Assembly (NCBI RefSeq): GCF_030272615.1
Contig: NC_081413.1
Location: 160,764,849 to 160,828,848 of the forward strand
Reading direction: 5' to 3'
DNA length: 64,000 bases
DNA from: Cryptomeria japonica
Taxonomy: Eukaryota; Streptophyta; Pinopsida; Cupressales; Cupressaceae
In this document: piece after piece, positions 1 through 12,699 of the stretch
How the letters are laid out: each line of letters opens with the position of its first letter
Position numbering within the stretch: position 1 is the stretch's first letter
The notes under the pieces: model-generated
Databases searched by the model: none
What the model saw: only the letters and a program-made list of their open reading frames with translations
Told to the model about the DNA's origin: nothing
Translations under genes and position numbers: made by a program

Positions 1-1589
1 GCATTAACTGCTCACACACTTGGCCTGCTGAAAATCTTCTCTGGCAAACTGAAAAATCCTTCTGAAATCCTGAGGAAGCTACTCTTGAGATAATTGACAT
101 GTGTAGCAACTGACTACAGAAACAAACTCATCGGATTGAGAGATTTCCAATGATATATAATACTTGTATATTTGGGCAAAAAATAACTTGCTAGTGAATT
201 AATCTCTCTTGTGCAATAGTCATTTAAATTTCTGCATTTTACACTATAGTCTGAAACTATATCATTTAACTTTGACTTTTGCCTTGATCCTCCTTCTGCG
301 CTCCGCCATGTGGCACCACTAGATTGGTCATGATTCCCTCTGGGTGCCACCTATCCTGCCACCTGAGCATGGTCGGACCCACTACCGGCCCTTAGCCCCT
401 CTTTATCACTGATCCACAATGGATATTCATCGAGCCATTTCAGACTGCGGATCAGCAACCACTGTCGATCTTCCTAGGACTTGTTCACCCATTAATCACT
501 TTTACCCGCTCCCATATGTCACATGTCACTTCTGAATTGGCTCTGGAGTCCCCATCCTTCCACCTTACAATGGCCTAGACTCACTGCCAGAATGAAGCTC
601 TTCTTTGTCACTGGGTTGTGAGGGATATTCTAATGAGAAATTTCCCATCTTGACCTAGCGACCACCACTGGATCTTCTTTGGATTTTCTCACTCGTAAGG
701 TCTCTAGTTTTTTGGGTGTTAGCAATTTATACTAGCGAGCTAGAGATTGGGTTTAAATCGTGAGGTCTCAAATTGGTCTTTGCCGCTCACCCTTTTTGTC
801 GGGCCTGCCTTGTCGGCTAGCCGTGATGGATACTCTAACAAGCAGTTTCCCATCGCGACCTAGTGACAACCGTTGGATCACTGTGATCACCATCTGAACA
901 CCTCCAACCTGGTCGGCCTTTAACTTCTTAGCTACTCTCCTTTTGGGTCCCACCACTTGGTCACCATGTCATGAGGGTATTCATTTTAGGCACTTCACAA
1001 CTGTGGTACAACGACAGCCATTGATAGTCTTAGAATTTTAGTCCACCATTGATCTTCCTTGGATCTTTTGTTTGATCTTCTCAATTTGCATGACCCTTAA
1101 CCTCTTCTCGCTAGCTTGTCACAAAATTTGGGTTGCTTCGAGATGCACACATGTGTGGGGTCCACCAATGCTGAGCCTCCACTTGCTAAAAGCCCTTAAG
1201 CTTTAACACTATATAAGTGTGCGGCTTTGTATTTAAATAGAAAATATTTCCTTCCCACAACCAATGTGGGATAAATGTTCATGCCTAGCGGCATTTACAT
1301 GGAAATTTCTCTGGCCTTTTAAAACCCTCTTTAGCATCCAAGTCAAAATGCTTTACACAGGTCGATTGCATTTACTCCGAGTTTCTTTAACTTCCCATGT
1401 TTCACAGACACGCGAGGGGAGGATTGCTGGCTCCATTCTTCATGCCCTCAAATGAGACAATTCAGGTTGATTCATCAAGAGGCCATTTGAAAGTGCAGAG
1501 CAGAATTTAAAATCAGCCTCTCAAATTGACTCAAATTTTATAGGTCCCAATAGAGTAGAAACATGCATATTTCCTCTCTTGTTTACACA
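1..1589. other. gene-free stretch, probably decayed repeat
   Basis: No convincing coding region on either strand; open frames are short and have no recognisable motif. The first 1.1 kb is less AT-rich than most of the window and carries a degenerate internal repeat, listed separately. A TATATAAG-like box lies near 1209-1216 and a CCAAT-type motif near 1260, which could be the remains of an LTR promoter, but I found no partner LTR in the window. Confidence 0.4.
420..1060 (+). repeat. degenerate tandem repeat, about four copies
   Basis: Segments beginning GGATATTC, GGATATTC, GGATACTC and GGTATTC occur near 420, 610, 827 and 972. The second and third are clearest: both run on through TTTCCCATC, GACCTAG and TTGGATC-like words. 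The spacing is uneven (roughly 145-215 bp), so this is an old, diverged array. No function can be inferred. Confidence 0.4.
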
Positions 1590-3205
1590 ACTAGTATTTG
1601 TTATAACTGCATTGGATTTGGCCATAGGGAGTTTGAATGCAGGAAGAAGGACTTGCACTCATATGGAAGCCAATATAGCTTCTATGGTCAACATAGAAAT
1701 AAATAAAGAGCATATGGAAGTTAGAGACCTGCATGGAACCAAAAGAGAAATGTCCCTGTGGGATCAAGAGGTCCACCAGTTTTGGTTGCTAGTCACAACA
1801 TGACCAGAAGAAGATGGTCTAATTGGTATGTTAGAAGGTTCCTCAATCATGAGATTGGCATGGATGTTGTGTGCTACTATAGCACTGCTTTTGGTTATGA
1901 TGCAGGATCCATAAATGTAATAATCTATCAACAGAAGAAGAAGACACCTGCCCCTAAAATTGAAATTGGGAAGAAGAATGAGATCAAGAAGGAATGAAGG
2001 ATGAAGCAAGAAAATGCAACCATGGATCGACACTATGCATTCAATGCACAGGTGATATTGCCTAAGGATTAAAGGAGATGCATTACCTTAGGGGGAGTAA
2101 TACACTAACCTTATCATTCACCCCCTTAGTGAAGAAGGACACATGGAAGAACAAGTTGTTGCCAGTATGAAGAAAGAAAATGAGATGGTGTGTATAGTGG
2201 CTGCCTTGGCTACACATCTACAGATGAGAGATGGACTGGTACAAGAAACTGATATGAGCAGGATGTTACAGATAATAATGCTAACAGGTACTTGCAGGTT
2301 ATGTAAGACAATGAGGCCCAGGATCATTGCATTAGCCTCGATATCATGGAATGAGGAGTTTATGTCTCAGGTGGTGTTGATGAAAACTTGAATGACATAT
2401 GTTGGCTAGATTATTGATTATGTATGCATGCATCCTTTAAGGGCTAACTAGTTTGATTTATGGCATGATGATGATATTGTATCGCATTGTGTACACCTAG
2501 TATCATGTCATATGCTATGGTAGATATAATGGAGCTGAAAGATCATCAGTTGGTCACATATGCACAAATCAACCGGTGTTTGGTGCAAATTGGAGATCCA
2601 ATTTTGAACCTGGTAGGCAATAAGGACCTGAGATGTATAACTCAAGGGGAGTTCAAGTGCTCATGATGCAAAATCACCATGCTTGAACTTATGGGTGTAC
2701 TAGCTGCATCAACTATAGAAGATGGAAATTATTGTAGGAATACCCAAGAGAATTTCATTATTAGGGGTTTCTACTTTCCCAATTGGTTGTACTCATAGTA
2801 CAATCACATTTCATTCTTAAGATCAATTGGTATCAGAAGGGTGATCATGTAGTTTGACTGACAGGTATGTTGTATTCACTGACACATGGGTCTTTAATTA
2901 GTTTTAGTGTTGCATATGCATTAGGATCCCAGTTTACATATACACTTGAGTGCTAAGAAATTGTTGTCAGTTGGTGGTTGAGCCCTCCATCCCAAGTGTT
3001 ATGATTTGAGAGGATGAAATTTATGATGTTCAAACAAGGAGAAGCATCTAGATTGAGAAAAAGGGGTGTAGAAAATTGTCAATGCTCTGTAGACACAAGG
3101 AGAGAAACCTTGATAGAGACCTTTGTCATTATTGTCAAAGGGGGAGAAATATTTTGTAGTATGCTAGATACTACATGTGTTGACATCAATGTCAAAAGGG
3201 AAAAT
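1590..3205 (+). pseudogene. decayed retroelement interior with one CCHC zinc knuckle
   Basis: At 1599-1640 the plus strand encodes CYNCIGFGHREFEC, a perfect CX2CX4HX4C zinc knuckle as in retrotransposon Gag nucleocapsid domains. The reading frame around it is broken by many stops, and I cannot identify protease, integrase or reverse transcriptase downstream. Near 3136-3146 there is a polypurine stretch (AAAGGGGGAGA), and a second, weaker one lies just before the LTR start at 3206. The layout fits the 3' half of a Copia-like or pol-less LTR element on the plus strand. Most of the interval between 1700 and 3000 is unassigned. Confidence 0.45.
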
Positions 3206-5705
3206 TGTTGGCATTGTGTTGTCATTGATGTCAATTGGTATAACATGTTACCAATATAGAAGGACAACTAGGATGGGAAAGTAGTTGATGTGTAGTCATT
3301 GATGTCAACTAGTCTAGCAAGTTATTGATATAGTCTATCACCGGTAAGGAGATGATGTCAAATGGTAAGTGATGTGTTGATAGTGTATGGTTGCTAACCC
3401 ATGAGCATGTATAAACATAGAGAAGATAAATCAATAAACTGAGTGGTTGCCAACCGACAATCTTATAACCAATGTACAAGCAGGATGAGCAAGATGCTTG
3501 GATGTTGATTATGATGAAGAGGTAGAATGTTATCAAGAATCACATCAACACTAGAGGACAAGTATGTATAGGTCACCAATATACTATGTGGATGTCAATT
3601 AGTAGGACTCCCACTGGATAAAGATGTAGTCACCATTTAAAGAGATGACTGACAATGAATGTACCCCAACTAGATCACATATTCCTGTTTGAAGATATGT
3701 TTTTCAAGAAGGGAAGCCACATTAGTGCATTGCAAGATGCAGATGTTAAAGATCCTCTCCCACTAGTAAGTGATAATTCTCTAGGATAAGTTAGAGATAT
3801 TAAAGGCAGATGATTGAAGGCTCACACTGGATTAATTGGTGAAACAAAATATGCCTCAGGTGCATGAAATCAGAGATGTGCACTCGATCAGAAAGATTTG
3901 GCATGTTGTGCTACTAGGATAGAAAAAGAAAAGTAAAGAAGTGATGGGTTGGTCACCTTGACAAACCAGTTGAGATGATGTCCAGGATGATGATGAAGAA
4001 GGCAAAGCTGGAACAACTATAGATAGAGGACATTGCCAGATTGAGTTTGTTGAAGGTTGATGACATGGTGTCAACAAGGTGGTTACCAGTAAATATGTCC
4101 ACCGGTAAAGCTGACAAGGTGCAAAATTCAAAGGCTCCCATCTATTGAAGATGTGCATGAGGTAGGTTGGAAAATGTGATGATTGGTTTAGGAGCTCTCA
4201 CCTAATGAAGAGAAGTGCACACATGAAGGTTAACTAGAAAAGCAAGAGATACCAGTAGGGTTAGAGAACCAACAAAAAAGAAGGACCGGTTGTGTGGTTA
4301 GTCGATGTTCCTATCCAAACTGACATAACCAACCTAGCAAAGGTGGATGCCAACAAAGGGACCATGTGGAGGAGAAGTGGCATGCATGCACATGATGGTG
4401 AAAGTGTAATCGATGAGGTAGGTGGTAACTAGTCGACATTAATGACGATAGCATATTTCACGGGTCAAAGAGAAGAGGAGTGGGGATCAAGACTGATCAA
4501 AGGATAGAGATCTGATTTGATGTCTTCATGATTGAGGTTGAGTGTCCAGGTGTTGATCAAGGTAGGTGAAGATATCTGCAGGATCACTTCATAGGTGTTT
4601 GACAAGTGTAGACCATAGAAAGATCCATGTTTGCTAAATTTAGCAAGCGTGTATTAGAGGTAGCATGATTGGCAAAGTTGATTGATCAATTGCAGGAGGT
4701 AAATTTATAGAATTTGATCTAATTAGATTTGGTGTTCCTCGAGGTCGATGAAGAAACCCTAACCGCCTAAATTTTGTATTGGGTTTTGGCGGGAAGACTT
4801 GTTTACAAATATGCAAGTCAAAATCGATGAAAGGTGTTGCTACTGCTGAATGAGAGAGTGGCGCTATTGGTGTAGAAGTGAAATTAGTCAAGTTCTCAAC
4901 AACAAGAAGAAGAAGAGATTGAGTATGAAAGAAAATAGGGTTGAAGAGTTCAACCTGCAATAGTGTGGCAACTCATAATCTGCCATTGAGTTTGAGAGAG
5001 GAGTATATCGGTGGTGACTGAACTAGAAGAGAAGAGGCAAAGAGGATTGTAGAAAAAGAGAAGAGCATAGTGATAAACAAAAGAGAACCGGTAAGCTGAG
5101 AACTAAAAGTAATCATAACAGTGGATATCTGACTGAGTGAAGAAGAGAGATGGAGATAAGCAATAGTGTAACAAAAAGGAAGGAGAATTGGAAGAGAGAA
5201 GAACTAGCGAAGAAGAAGAAGAGGCTAATTTGGTAAGGTTGCAGTAGGAGATAAGGCTGCAATAGTAAGAGGGTGAGAAAAGAACCGACAATGAATTAGA
5301 TAGAAGATTCGCTAAAGAGACTTGAAAAAGAGTAACAAACAACAAGGCTATTACTTTTGCAATTGAATGTTCATTGAAGATCATTGAGTTGGAGCTCGGT
5401 GCAAGGGTTGGTGCTCCTTGGGTTGGTGCCTTAAACATTGTAATGAGATTTCCATTGTGAGGCTAGATTGGAGCAGTAGAATCCAACAACATTTCTCACT
5501 GAGGTTTTTCCCATGTTGGGTTTTCCTCGTATATACTGGTGTCATGTGATGTGCCTTTGTGTGATTGCATTGTGAAGTCTTACATTATCTCATCGGTAGG
5601 TTTAATTATGTTTTCTTTGCTAGCTGATACTCACTCTTAGTATCCAAAGGTGAAAGAGTTTTTGGAAACCACTGATTCACCCCCCTCGTAGTGGTACATT
5701 GTGTT
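3206..5705 (+). repeat. LTR-like sequence (3' LTR of the decayed element upstream)
   Basis: It starts TGTTGGCATTGTG with GTCATTGATGTCAA close behind, the same opening as the LTRs of elements B, C and D. Near its end it has the GAGGTTTTTCCCATGTTGGGTTTTCC module and GATTCACCCCCCTC, both typical of the downstream part of the other LTRs here. At about 2.5 kb it is twice as long as those LTRs, so it probably holds an unrecognised insertion. Its end is cut off abruptly by Gypsy-type gag sequence at about 5705. No gene seen inside. Confidence 0.5.
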
Positions 5706-6043
5706 CAATGAAAATGTGGTTTGGTATTTTCTCTTATCAATGCTTTTATAAATATTTCTTCATCTAGATCATTCACTGGTGGATTTTCTCCTTGTTCTCT
5801 AGTTGGAACTTCTTCCTCTTCATCAGTCACATCTTCAACATGTCAACCTCTTCTTTGGGCCATTTCAACAGCTTCCAATCGGGCTGCAAGTCCTCTCAAT
5901 ATTTCCACCACAATAGGGTCTACATTTCCACGTGCTCCACCATTTCTATTTCCTCTTTGTACCATCTTCATGCAATTCCTCTGCACATGTAGGCTAGATA
6001 TTTGATCTACCACCCCACAACCAAATCTTACAGGACAATGCAA
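5706..6043 (-). pseudogene. Gypsy-type gag N-terminal fragment (element K)
   Basis: The minus strand reads MVQRGNRNGGARG, then IVVEILRGLAARLEAVEMAQ, then an acidic stretch and PPVNDLDEEIF. This composition and order match the N-terminus of plant Gypsy Gag proteins. It begins just downstream of a Met-tRNA primer-binding site (6062-6073 on the minus strand), as expected for gag. Only about 110 residues remain: the rest is lost at the junction with the LTR on its left near 5705. No zinc knuckle or protease is present. Confidence 0.6.
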
Positions 6044-6061
6044 TCTCTAGAACAAAATATC

Positions 6062-6073
6062 GCTCTGATACCA
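6062..6073 (-). other. primer-binding site of element K
   Basis: The minus strand reads TGGTATCAGAGC, the exact complement of the plant initiator-Met tRNA 3' end. It lies directly inside the LTR edge (TGATGCAATAAC starting about 6076) and upstream of the gag fragment, which fixes element K as a minus-strand LTR retrotransposon. Confidence 0.75.
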
Positions 6074-6075
6074 CT

Positions 6076-6188
6076 TGATGCAATAACAACAGGAGGGTCT
6101 TCAAAGAGAACAGTCTGGACCATGCAACAAGAGTTACACAACAGAAACAACTTGAAGTGATGAAGGTAATGCATAAACAAACTATATT
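6076..6188 (-). repeat. 5' LTR edge of element K, cut by element A
   Basis: Sequence adjacent to the K primer-binding site. It is interrupted at 6188 by element A and resumes at 14838, as shown by the ATATT duplication on both sides of A. The far end of this LTR, somewhere after 14838, could not be fixed. Confidence 0.5.
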
Positions 6189-7124
6189 TGTTGGAATCCA
6201 AGAGTGCTTAGAGGGGGGGTGAATTGGTATTCTGCCAGAATGCTTAGTTTTAACCTTATTATAACATGCATTCACCAACCAGTAAACTAGTACATATTTA
6301 ATTGAAAGAAGTAAGGCAATCAATGAACCAATCACACAAATGAACACCATAACACGGAGAGTTTATAAGTGGAAAAACTCAAAGAGGAAAAACCATGGTG
6401 GGATTTGTGACCCATAATATCAATTCACTTGCCATATGAATAGATATTACATAATATGGGGGTCTGCACATATAGGAAAGCTTACCGCCTAGAGCACACT
6501 ACTCAACACAAAGAAGTCTCACTAACTATAGTCACTTTGAATAATTAAACATACAACTGAACTCATTTAATGCATCTTCTACGCCTGATCGAGTTCCGAT
6601 TCAAGCTCTGACTATTCCAGTTTTGAAACCAAAATCATCCAAAATCATCTACAGATCATTACATAATATTGACCTCATATACATGATCTTTGCACTACTG
6701 ATCTAATCTAAAAACATCATCCTATCTCAAAATGATCTAATAACTAACCTATATACCCTTACAGTCCTTCATGACTCATGTCGACTTACATAGATAATAC
6801 AAAATGATTATACATGTCAGCTCATTACATATATACACAAATAACAAAGTGAATTTCTGATAGCCGGATCCACCAATGATGTCGACCTCCTATACTCGTA
6901 CCTTGTTTGCCAATTATTATCCTTGCCTACTCTACAAGTCATGTCGGCCTTCAATATCGATAACCATAGAATTATTCCTACCGGTGAAGATACATGTCAG
7001 TGTCGATGAAGTGTTTATTGGTGAAGTGTCTATCGGTGACGTGCCAAACCAAAGAATGAAGTTGGAACATGTTGCCATCAATGAAAACATATGAAACCAA
7101 TCAGATGAGTGTCAATTGCCAACA
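6189..7124 (-). repeat. element A 3' LTR
   Basis: On the minus strand it starts TGTTGGCAATTGACACTCAT and ends GGATTCCAACA. It matches 13889-14837 along its length with scattered substitutions and small indels. It contains the conserved TTTTCC...GGGTTTTTCC module near 6370-6400. A polypurine tract (AATGCTAAAGGGGGAGAT on the minus strand, 7125-7142) borders its start. Confidence 0.85.
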
Positions 7125-7447
7125 ATCTCCCCCTTTAGCATTAGTGGAAACACTCTTGTGAAAAATGATAATGGTTTCCATCTTCCGGATTCACCCTGAG
7201 ACTACTCCCCCTGAGCTGAATATGTCATCTATGATCATGATCTGTACAAATACTCCTTATCTCTTGATGTCAAGGATTTATTTTTCACCTATACTCCTCC
7301 CCCTTTGACATCAATGCCAAAAAGAACCAAAAACCGAGATAAATAATGAAATTTTGTACAAAGAGTGTGTCCCAAAACACCTTACCAGAGCTGAATATAC
7401 TTGAAAATTTCTAGATAAGCTTTCTCTAAAATCTCTAGATAAGTGTC

Positions 7448-10400
7448 CTAGCCAAATTTAAATGTGTCAGATACTGATACAAGTCCATTAAGCATATGAG
7501 CATGGGACTCTTTCTCCTTAAACTCTGTCAGTGTGGGCTTTCCAATCATATCTATGCATTCCTTTTTATGTACACTCAAGGAGTGAAACCGGGGACTCAC
7601 CAATCCTCTAAGCCCTTTAGCTCTCCTAATGATTTTATCTCTATCCCTTTCAAGAGCTGAAATTTGAGCTTCTAACAACAAAATTTGCCCATCAATAGAT
7701 GTAGTCAAAGAATTGGAACCATCAAAAGAATTTACTATACCTGCAATTTTATCCTGAGAATCTTTAATGCCTTTATCTATATCTACAGTTAGTAATCTAG
7801 TGTTACAACATACTCTATATATATTTGTACATTGCCTTAAATCATTATCAATTAATTTTAGTTTGTCAGAAATCTCTTTCTTTTATGATTCAATCAATTG
7901 ATCAAAAGTGGCTTTCTTAGCTTGAGTGAATCTTTCCAATGCCTGTCGGTTAGATATTTGTTGCAATGATTGAAAATCCTTAGAGATGTGCTTAGTAATT
8001 ATTTTGAGCTTGCTAGATGGGCTTGCTCCTTTGTCAAACTAGCACTCTGGGACAAGTTTGTGTAAAATTGGAATTGACTGATCAATTATTCCCTTGTCCA
8101 TTGATCCTTGCTTTATCATCTTTTGAGCAGATATCATCATGAGCTCAATAGCACTCATCTCAGTTATGTTCTTCTACTCTGCCTGGGAGGTGTCAATTGA
8201 CAACAAAGATGTGTTGGCTACCGGTTCCCTACTGGATTCCTCTCTCTTTCTCTCTGATGGTTTATTATCTTTCATAACATCTTCTTTTGCATCAGTGGCT
8301 TCGCCACTTGGTGCAATATTTGTTACTGTCGGTTCCACATTAACTATATTCCCAATCTGTATATTCTGTGTATCTGCTAGCATATGTACATTATCTACTT
8401 TTGTCAGTATCTCCTCTTTGTCATGTATATTTAATTCGGTCAGGGGCACTACATCCAATTCCTTAGAATCTTTCAAAATTGTGGGTGGGGCACCCACTAC
8501 ACCTTTGCCTTTCTCTTCAGTCAGGATGTAAGTAGTGTCAGTCTTAGGATTAGCTTTCGATGAAGAGAAGAAACCAGGGTTGTCAACAAAGAATTGTATC
8601 CATTTTGTCATGAACCCTATTTTTCCATAATTATTTAATTAGAAAATAATATTTATTTTTCACAAATGAAATGAAATTGGAATTGTTAATGAAATAAGAT
8701 AGGAGATCGAATGCACTGAAATTATTTATATACAATTAAATGATCAGTAATAATTTTAATTACAAAATTGGGATCATCATTGCTAATGAGCAACTGAGTG
8801 CAAGTGAATGCAAGAACTGGTGAACGTAGATGAAGGTGAGAACATGGTTCCGGTAGAGTTGTCTTAGCTCTTGTATTTTGTTAGAATAAATGAAATCTCT
8901 CACACACCACATTAGGATTTATAATTTGCATCTTGAAAAGATGGATGATTTAAATGACCTTATTTGAGTGTTTGTTCAAATTGAAATGATGAATTTGGAA
9001 TGAGTACTAGATTGATTTAAATATATATACATGTGCATTGATTACATGATTTGAGTGGTGATTGAATGAAATCTAAGTTGTATGAGTGATTGTGAAATAT
9101 TATGCTTTATTGTTAAACGAGATGAAATGTGTAAATGATTTAAAAATGAATATTGACCCTAGGTTTATATGTTATTTTGGTTCAGATATGTATAAATGTA
9201 TGAAAAATCGTACTTATGAGTTTTGTAAACTAGACAATATTATAATATATATATGTATATGAGAAATTGATTCAATCATATACATATATATCTATATAGT
9301 TATTATATAAATATTTTAATCTTGTCTTTAAATTGCTTGAAGGATAGAAGCGAAAGATTGTTTTCTTTCAGATGTATATTTGTTTATCCATGAAAGATTG
9401 CTTCCTATTAGATAGGATTGGCTTTAACAAAATATTGGTTCTCTCTATTTCTATTCAATGAAAGATTGTCTTCTTTAAGCATTGTATTTTTATCTTATGA
9501 GAAATAAGAAGTTAGAATTGAAAGGCGAAAGATTGTCTTCTTTAAACATTGTATTTTTATGACAAATAGGAAGATAGAATTGAAAGGTGAAATATTGTCT
9601 TCTGTATATATTTATTCTAGATTTATGTGAACAAAGATAGATAGGCTTGTGTTTGTGGAAAGTTACCTTCTAGGACAGGTGCCAAATGTGGATTATAGAG
9701 AGAATAGTTTGCTTTTCCAAACTATTTATTTTTTCTATGCATGACATTATACTCGACTGCATAATCAAATTGAATAAACCATTGAAATAGATGGAGTTCT
9801 TTTATTTATACTCTCTACCACATCCTTGATTGATCTTGCTTGTTTCTTAATAGAATTGGAAAATTGAAAATGCATGTATCATCTAGGCACGCACCAGATT
9901 CCATCTTGTCTTTTGAATTATTTTGCTAAGCAATTCGTGCAGGGTTGGGTATTCTTGATTGAATAATAATTTTAGGGAAGCGTAAGCTTCAAGGTTGGGA
10001 GGAAAAAGTGCCTGAATCTTGTTCTCATCTTCATGCTTAAGATTTCATTGAAGATAGCTTGGGTTGCAGATCAATGGATGCATCTCACCCTTTACTTTGT
10101 ATTATTTTATTATTGAACTTACGACAACTTGAAATGCCTAAGTATTGTATGATTGAGATACTACTTTCATCAATTTATTGAATGAAGAATCTTTATCTTT
10201 TATAGAAATTTTGTGTTTATTACGATTTAAATTAAATGATCAAATGAATCTATGGATGGAAAAGTGGAATGAAATAGATTTATTAATTGATTTAAGAGTT
10301 TATTTAAGAATAAAGATTATTTTGGCTATTATTGAAGTTAGCACAATTTACGTCTTTACACATTCCTTGTGAGTTTCATCGATTATTTCATTAACTATGC

Positions 10401-12332
10401 CTACCATAAGGCTAATTATCTTCTGCTTGCTATGGAAAATTGTTCTATTTGCAACTTCAAGGGTCATATCCAACTCTTTTGGAGTAATTGAACTACAAGT
10501 AGTTAATAATTCTTGAATTTTTATGTGGTGGTCCTCCTCTATAGCGGATAATCTCCTAGCATCTATATTATTATATAGTTGTTTTGGTATTTTATTTTCA
10601 ATTTCTAATAAAGCCTTCTTATATATATCTAGGTGTAACAAGACTACTTCCTCAATTTTTTTCTGCTCATCATCATCTAAGTGTTCATAATAGTATTGTA
10701 TATTTTTTAAAATTCCATCCTTGGTGATTTCATCTATCAATTTTGCACAAGTCTTATGAGGGATTATAGATACATTACTAGTTGCAATAGCAAGGTCTAT
10801 GTCTTCCTTGTTCTTTCTTCTGTCGTTATCGGATGGTGAAGAAGGTGTAGGAGATGTTTCCTTTGGAGCTCTTTTCTTTGCAGGTTTGTTAGCCAGTACC
10901 TTGATTGTGGCCTTTGTTACCGGTTGCTTCCTTGCCTCCTCCTTAGGTTCCTCACCTTTCTTTCTCAATACCCTCTTGAATGATAGAGGAGTTTCATCTT
11001 CAGTTCCAGAGTCTGATGGAATAGGTTAAATGGAGATTTCAGTCTCTTTCCTCTTCCTTTTGTCGGAACAACTTCCATTAAGGCGTTGATGTCTTGGGAT
11101 ACTTTTTCAACAAATTTGCTGGCCTTACCTTGTTGTTTCTCCCTATTCTTCTGATTAAATTCAGTTTGAACTTCTTGCTTCTTTTGCTTTGCAGTACCAA
11201 AAGAGTTTTCAACCTCATCAATTGAAGCATCAATAAACATTTTATCATAAGCATCCAGAATCACAACATCAACCTCATACCCCATCTCCTCTATCCATAT
11301 CTTCTGGGGTTTAACTACTTCCATTAAAGTTTCATCCTTTTTTACCATAAAGCAGATCTTGATTGAGTATTTGTCAACAATGTGTTTGGGAACCCTCTCT
11401 TTAGATTTCATTTCTTTCTCAAATACCTTGAAATAACCCCAAACCTTATCATCTCATAGGCTTCCCAAGCTAGCAATGGATTGCTTCAATTGTCTGCCTA
11501 CCGGGATGTCAAATGCCCATTGTATTTTTCCAAAACTAGGGGTTTCATTAAGGAAAAGTAACATTAAGTTGACAGTGAGATTCCCATACTGGAATATCCC
11601 CTTTTTCTCTCCTTAAATCTTTCCAAGGTTAATGATCAACTCATATTTCATCTTTTCACAGAGATCTATTTTCTTATTTTCCTTCATAATTTTATGTGCG
11701 GAATATATGCAAGAGCTAGAAACAGAATTGAGATGGTTGGATTGAGTTACCTTATACCCAATGATCATACTACCAAATCTGATGTCTCAATTAGTGATGT
11801 TGTTGACCCTCATCGATCATCAGTTCAAAGTTGTGTCAGTGAGTTTGTTAACTTGATCATTTGAAATCTTTTTCTCTAGATGCTGACCAATATGTGACAA
11901 ACTAGTGATGGCCTTAATGGCCTCCTTTGTGATCTTATATGGATTGTCCAACCAAATGAACCCTCCATGAATCTTGCTTAGTATATATTGGATAATCTCA
12001 TCTTCAAATTTAGGGATATCAAGGATGCCAGTAAACCCTAAATCTTCAATGTGCTTATATTCGGGTTTTATCTTACTGGAGTCACCCATCAACTCATTCA
12101 TGTACATATTATTGATGTCACTGGTACCCAGATCCTCAATGTGGCAATGAATATATGCTCTAATGTCTTCCACATAAACAACTCCTCCTGGAACATGTGA
12201 AAATGAACCAACCAAATCATCCAAGGTGGCAATATGCAAGCATGGATTGAAAATTGGTCTGGGACGATCCTTAACCTCAACAATAGTTGAATTTGCAATG
12301 AAAGTAGGTACAGAAGATGATCCAGCTTCCAT
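7448..12332 (-). pseudogene. element A ORF2, unrecognised retroelement protein, split by a solo LTR
   Basis: A protein starting MEAGSSSVPTF at 12332 runs, with stops and at least one shift, to 7448. Its N-terminal 350-400 residues match ORF2 of elements B, D and L by eye. Shared motifs include YIHCHIEDLG, a (I/V)x(Y/I)ILSxxHG block followed by WLD, a GYKV-like segment, and RVPKHIVDKY with CFMVKKDE behind it. A K/S/T-rich stretch follows, then ILHKLVPEC and a C-terminal coiled coil (around 7448-7708). The solo LTR at 8606-10360 interrupts it after HKE; removing it with one 5-bp duplication restores the frame exactly. Neither function nor family is known to me; a retrotransposon structural or accessory protein is the safest reading. 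Confidence 0.65.
8606..10360 (-). repeat. solo LTR inserted in element A ORF2
   Basis: This AT-rich, non-coding 1755-bp block starts TGTCATGAACCC and ends CGTCTTTACA (plus strand), with TG...CA termini. It is flanked by CATTT (8601-8605) and CATTC (10361-10365), a 5-bp duplication with one C/T difference. Its excision rejoins ORF2 in frame. On the minus strand it would begin TGTAAAGACG and end GTTCATGACA, resembling the ...GGGCATGACA end of the Gypsy LTR at 48999. A diverged repeat with the word GAAAGATTGTCTTCT recurs within it at about 9350-9610. Confidence 0.7.
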
Positions 12333-12699
12333 GATGAGAGATGATTATGATAAATACCTAAGAAATGGTTGTCGGTGAATAACCGTAGAGAATTCTTTTG
12401 AGTGCTGGTGAAATCACTGATGAAGATTTCTGATTGCTTTGAATCACCTTAGACTCACTCTATATTTCTATTAATTTCTCTGAATGCAAGTTGATAAAAA
12501 ATGAGGTGGATTCAACCTTTTAACCTTTGAGAAACCCTAATTTATCATTGATATAAATGTCTTCTGGTGGAACATATTGGATCTTGGTCAGACATTTCCA
12601 TGGTAGATAAACCTTTTCCAATGTCTGGAACTTTCCTCTAGATCTCCTTCTTGGGGCTTATGCAATATTTTCATGAAATTTTCCTACCCCTAAGGCATC

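Noticed and set aside
3856-4158. Minus-strand open frame as a host gene
   Set aside because: No motif; it lies within LTR-like sequence and the plus strand shows LTR features on both sides.
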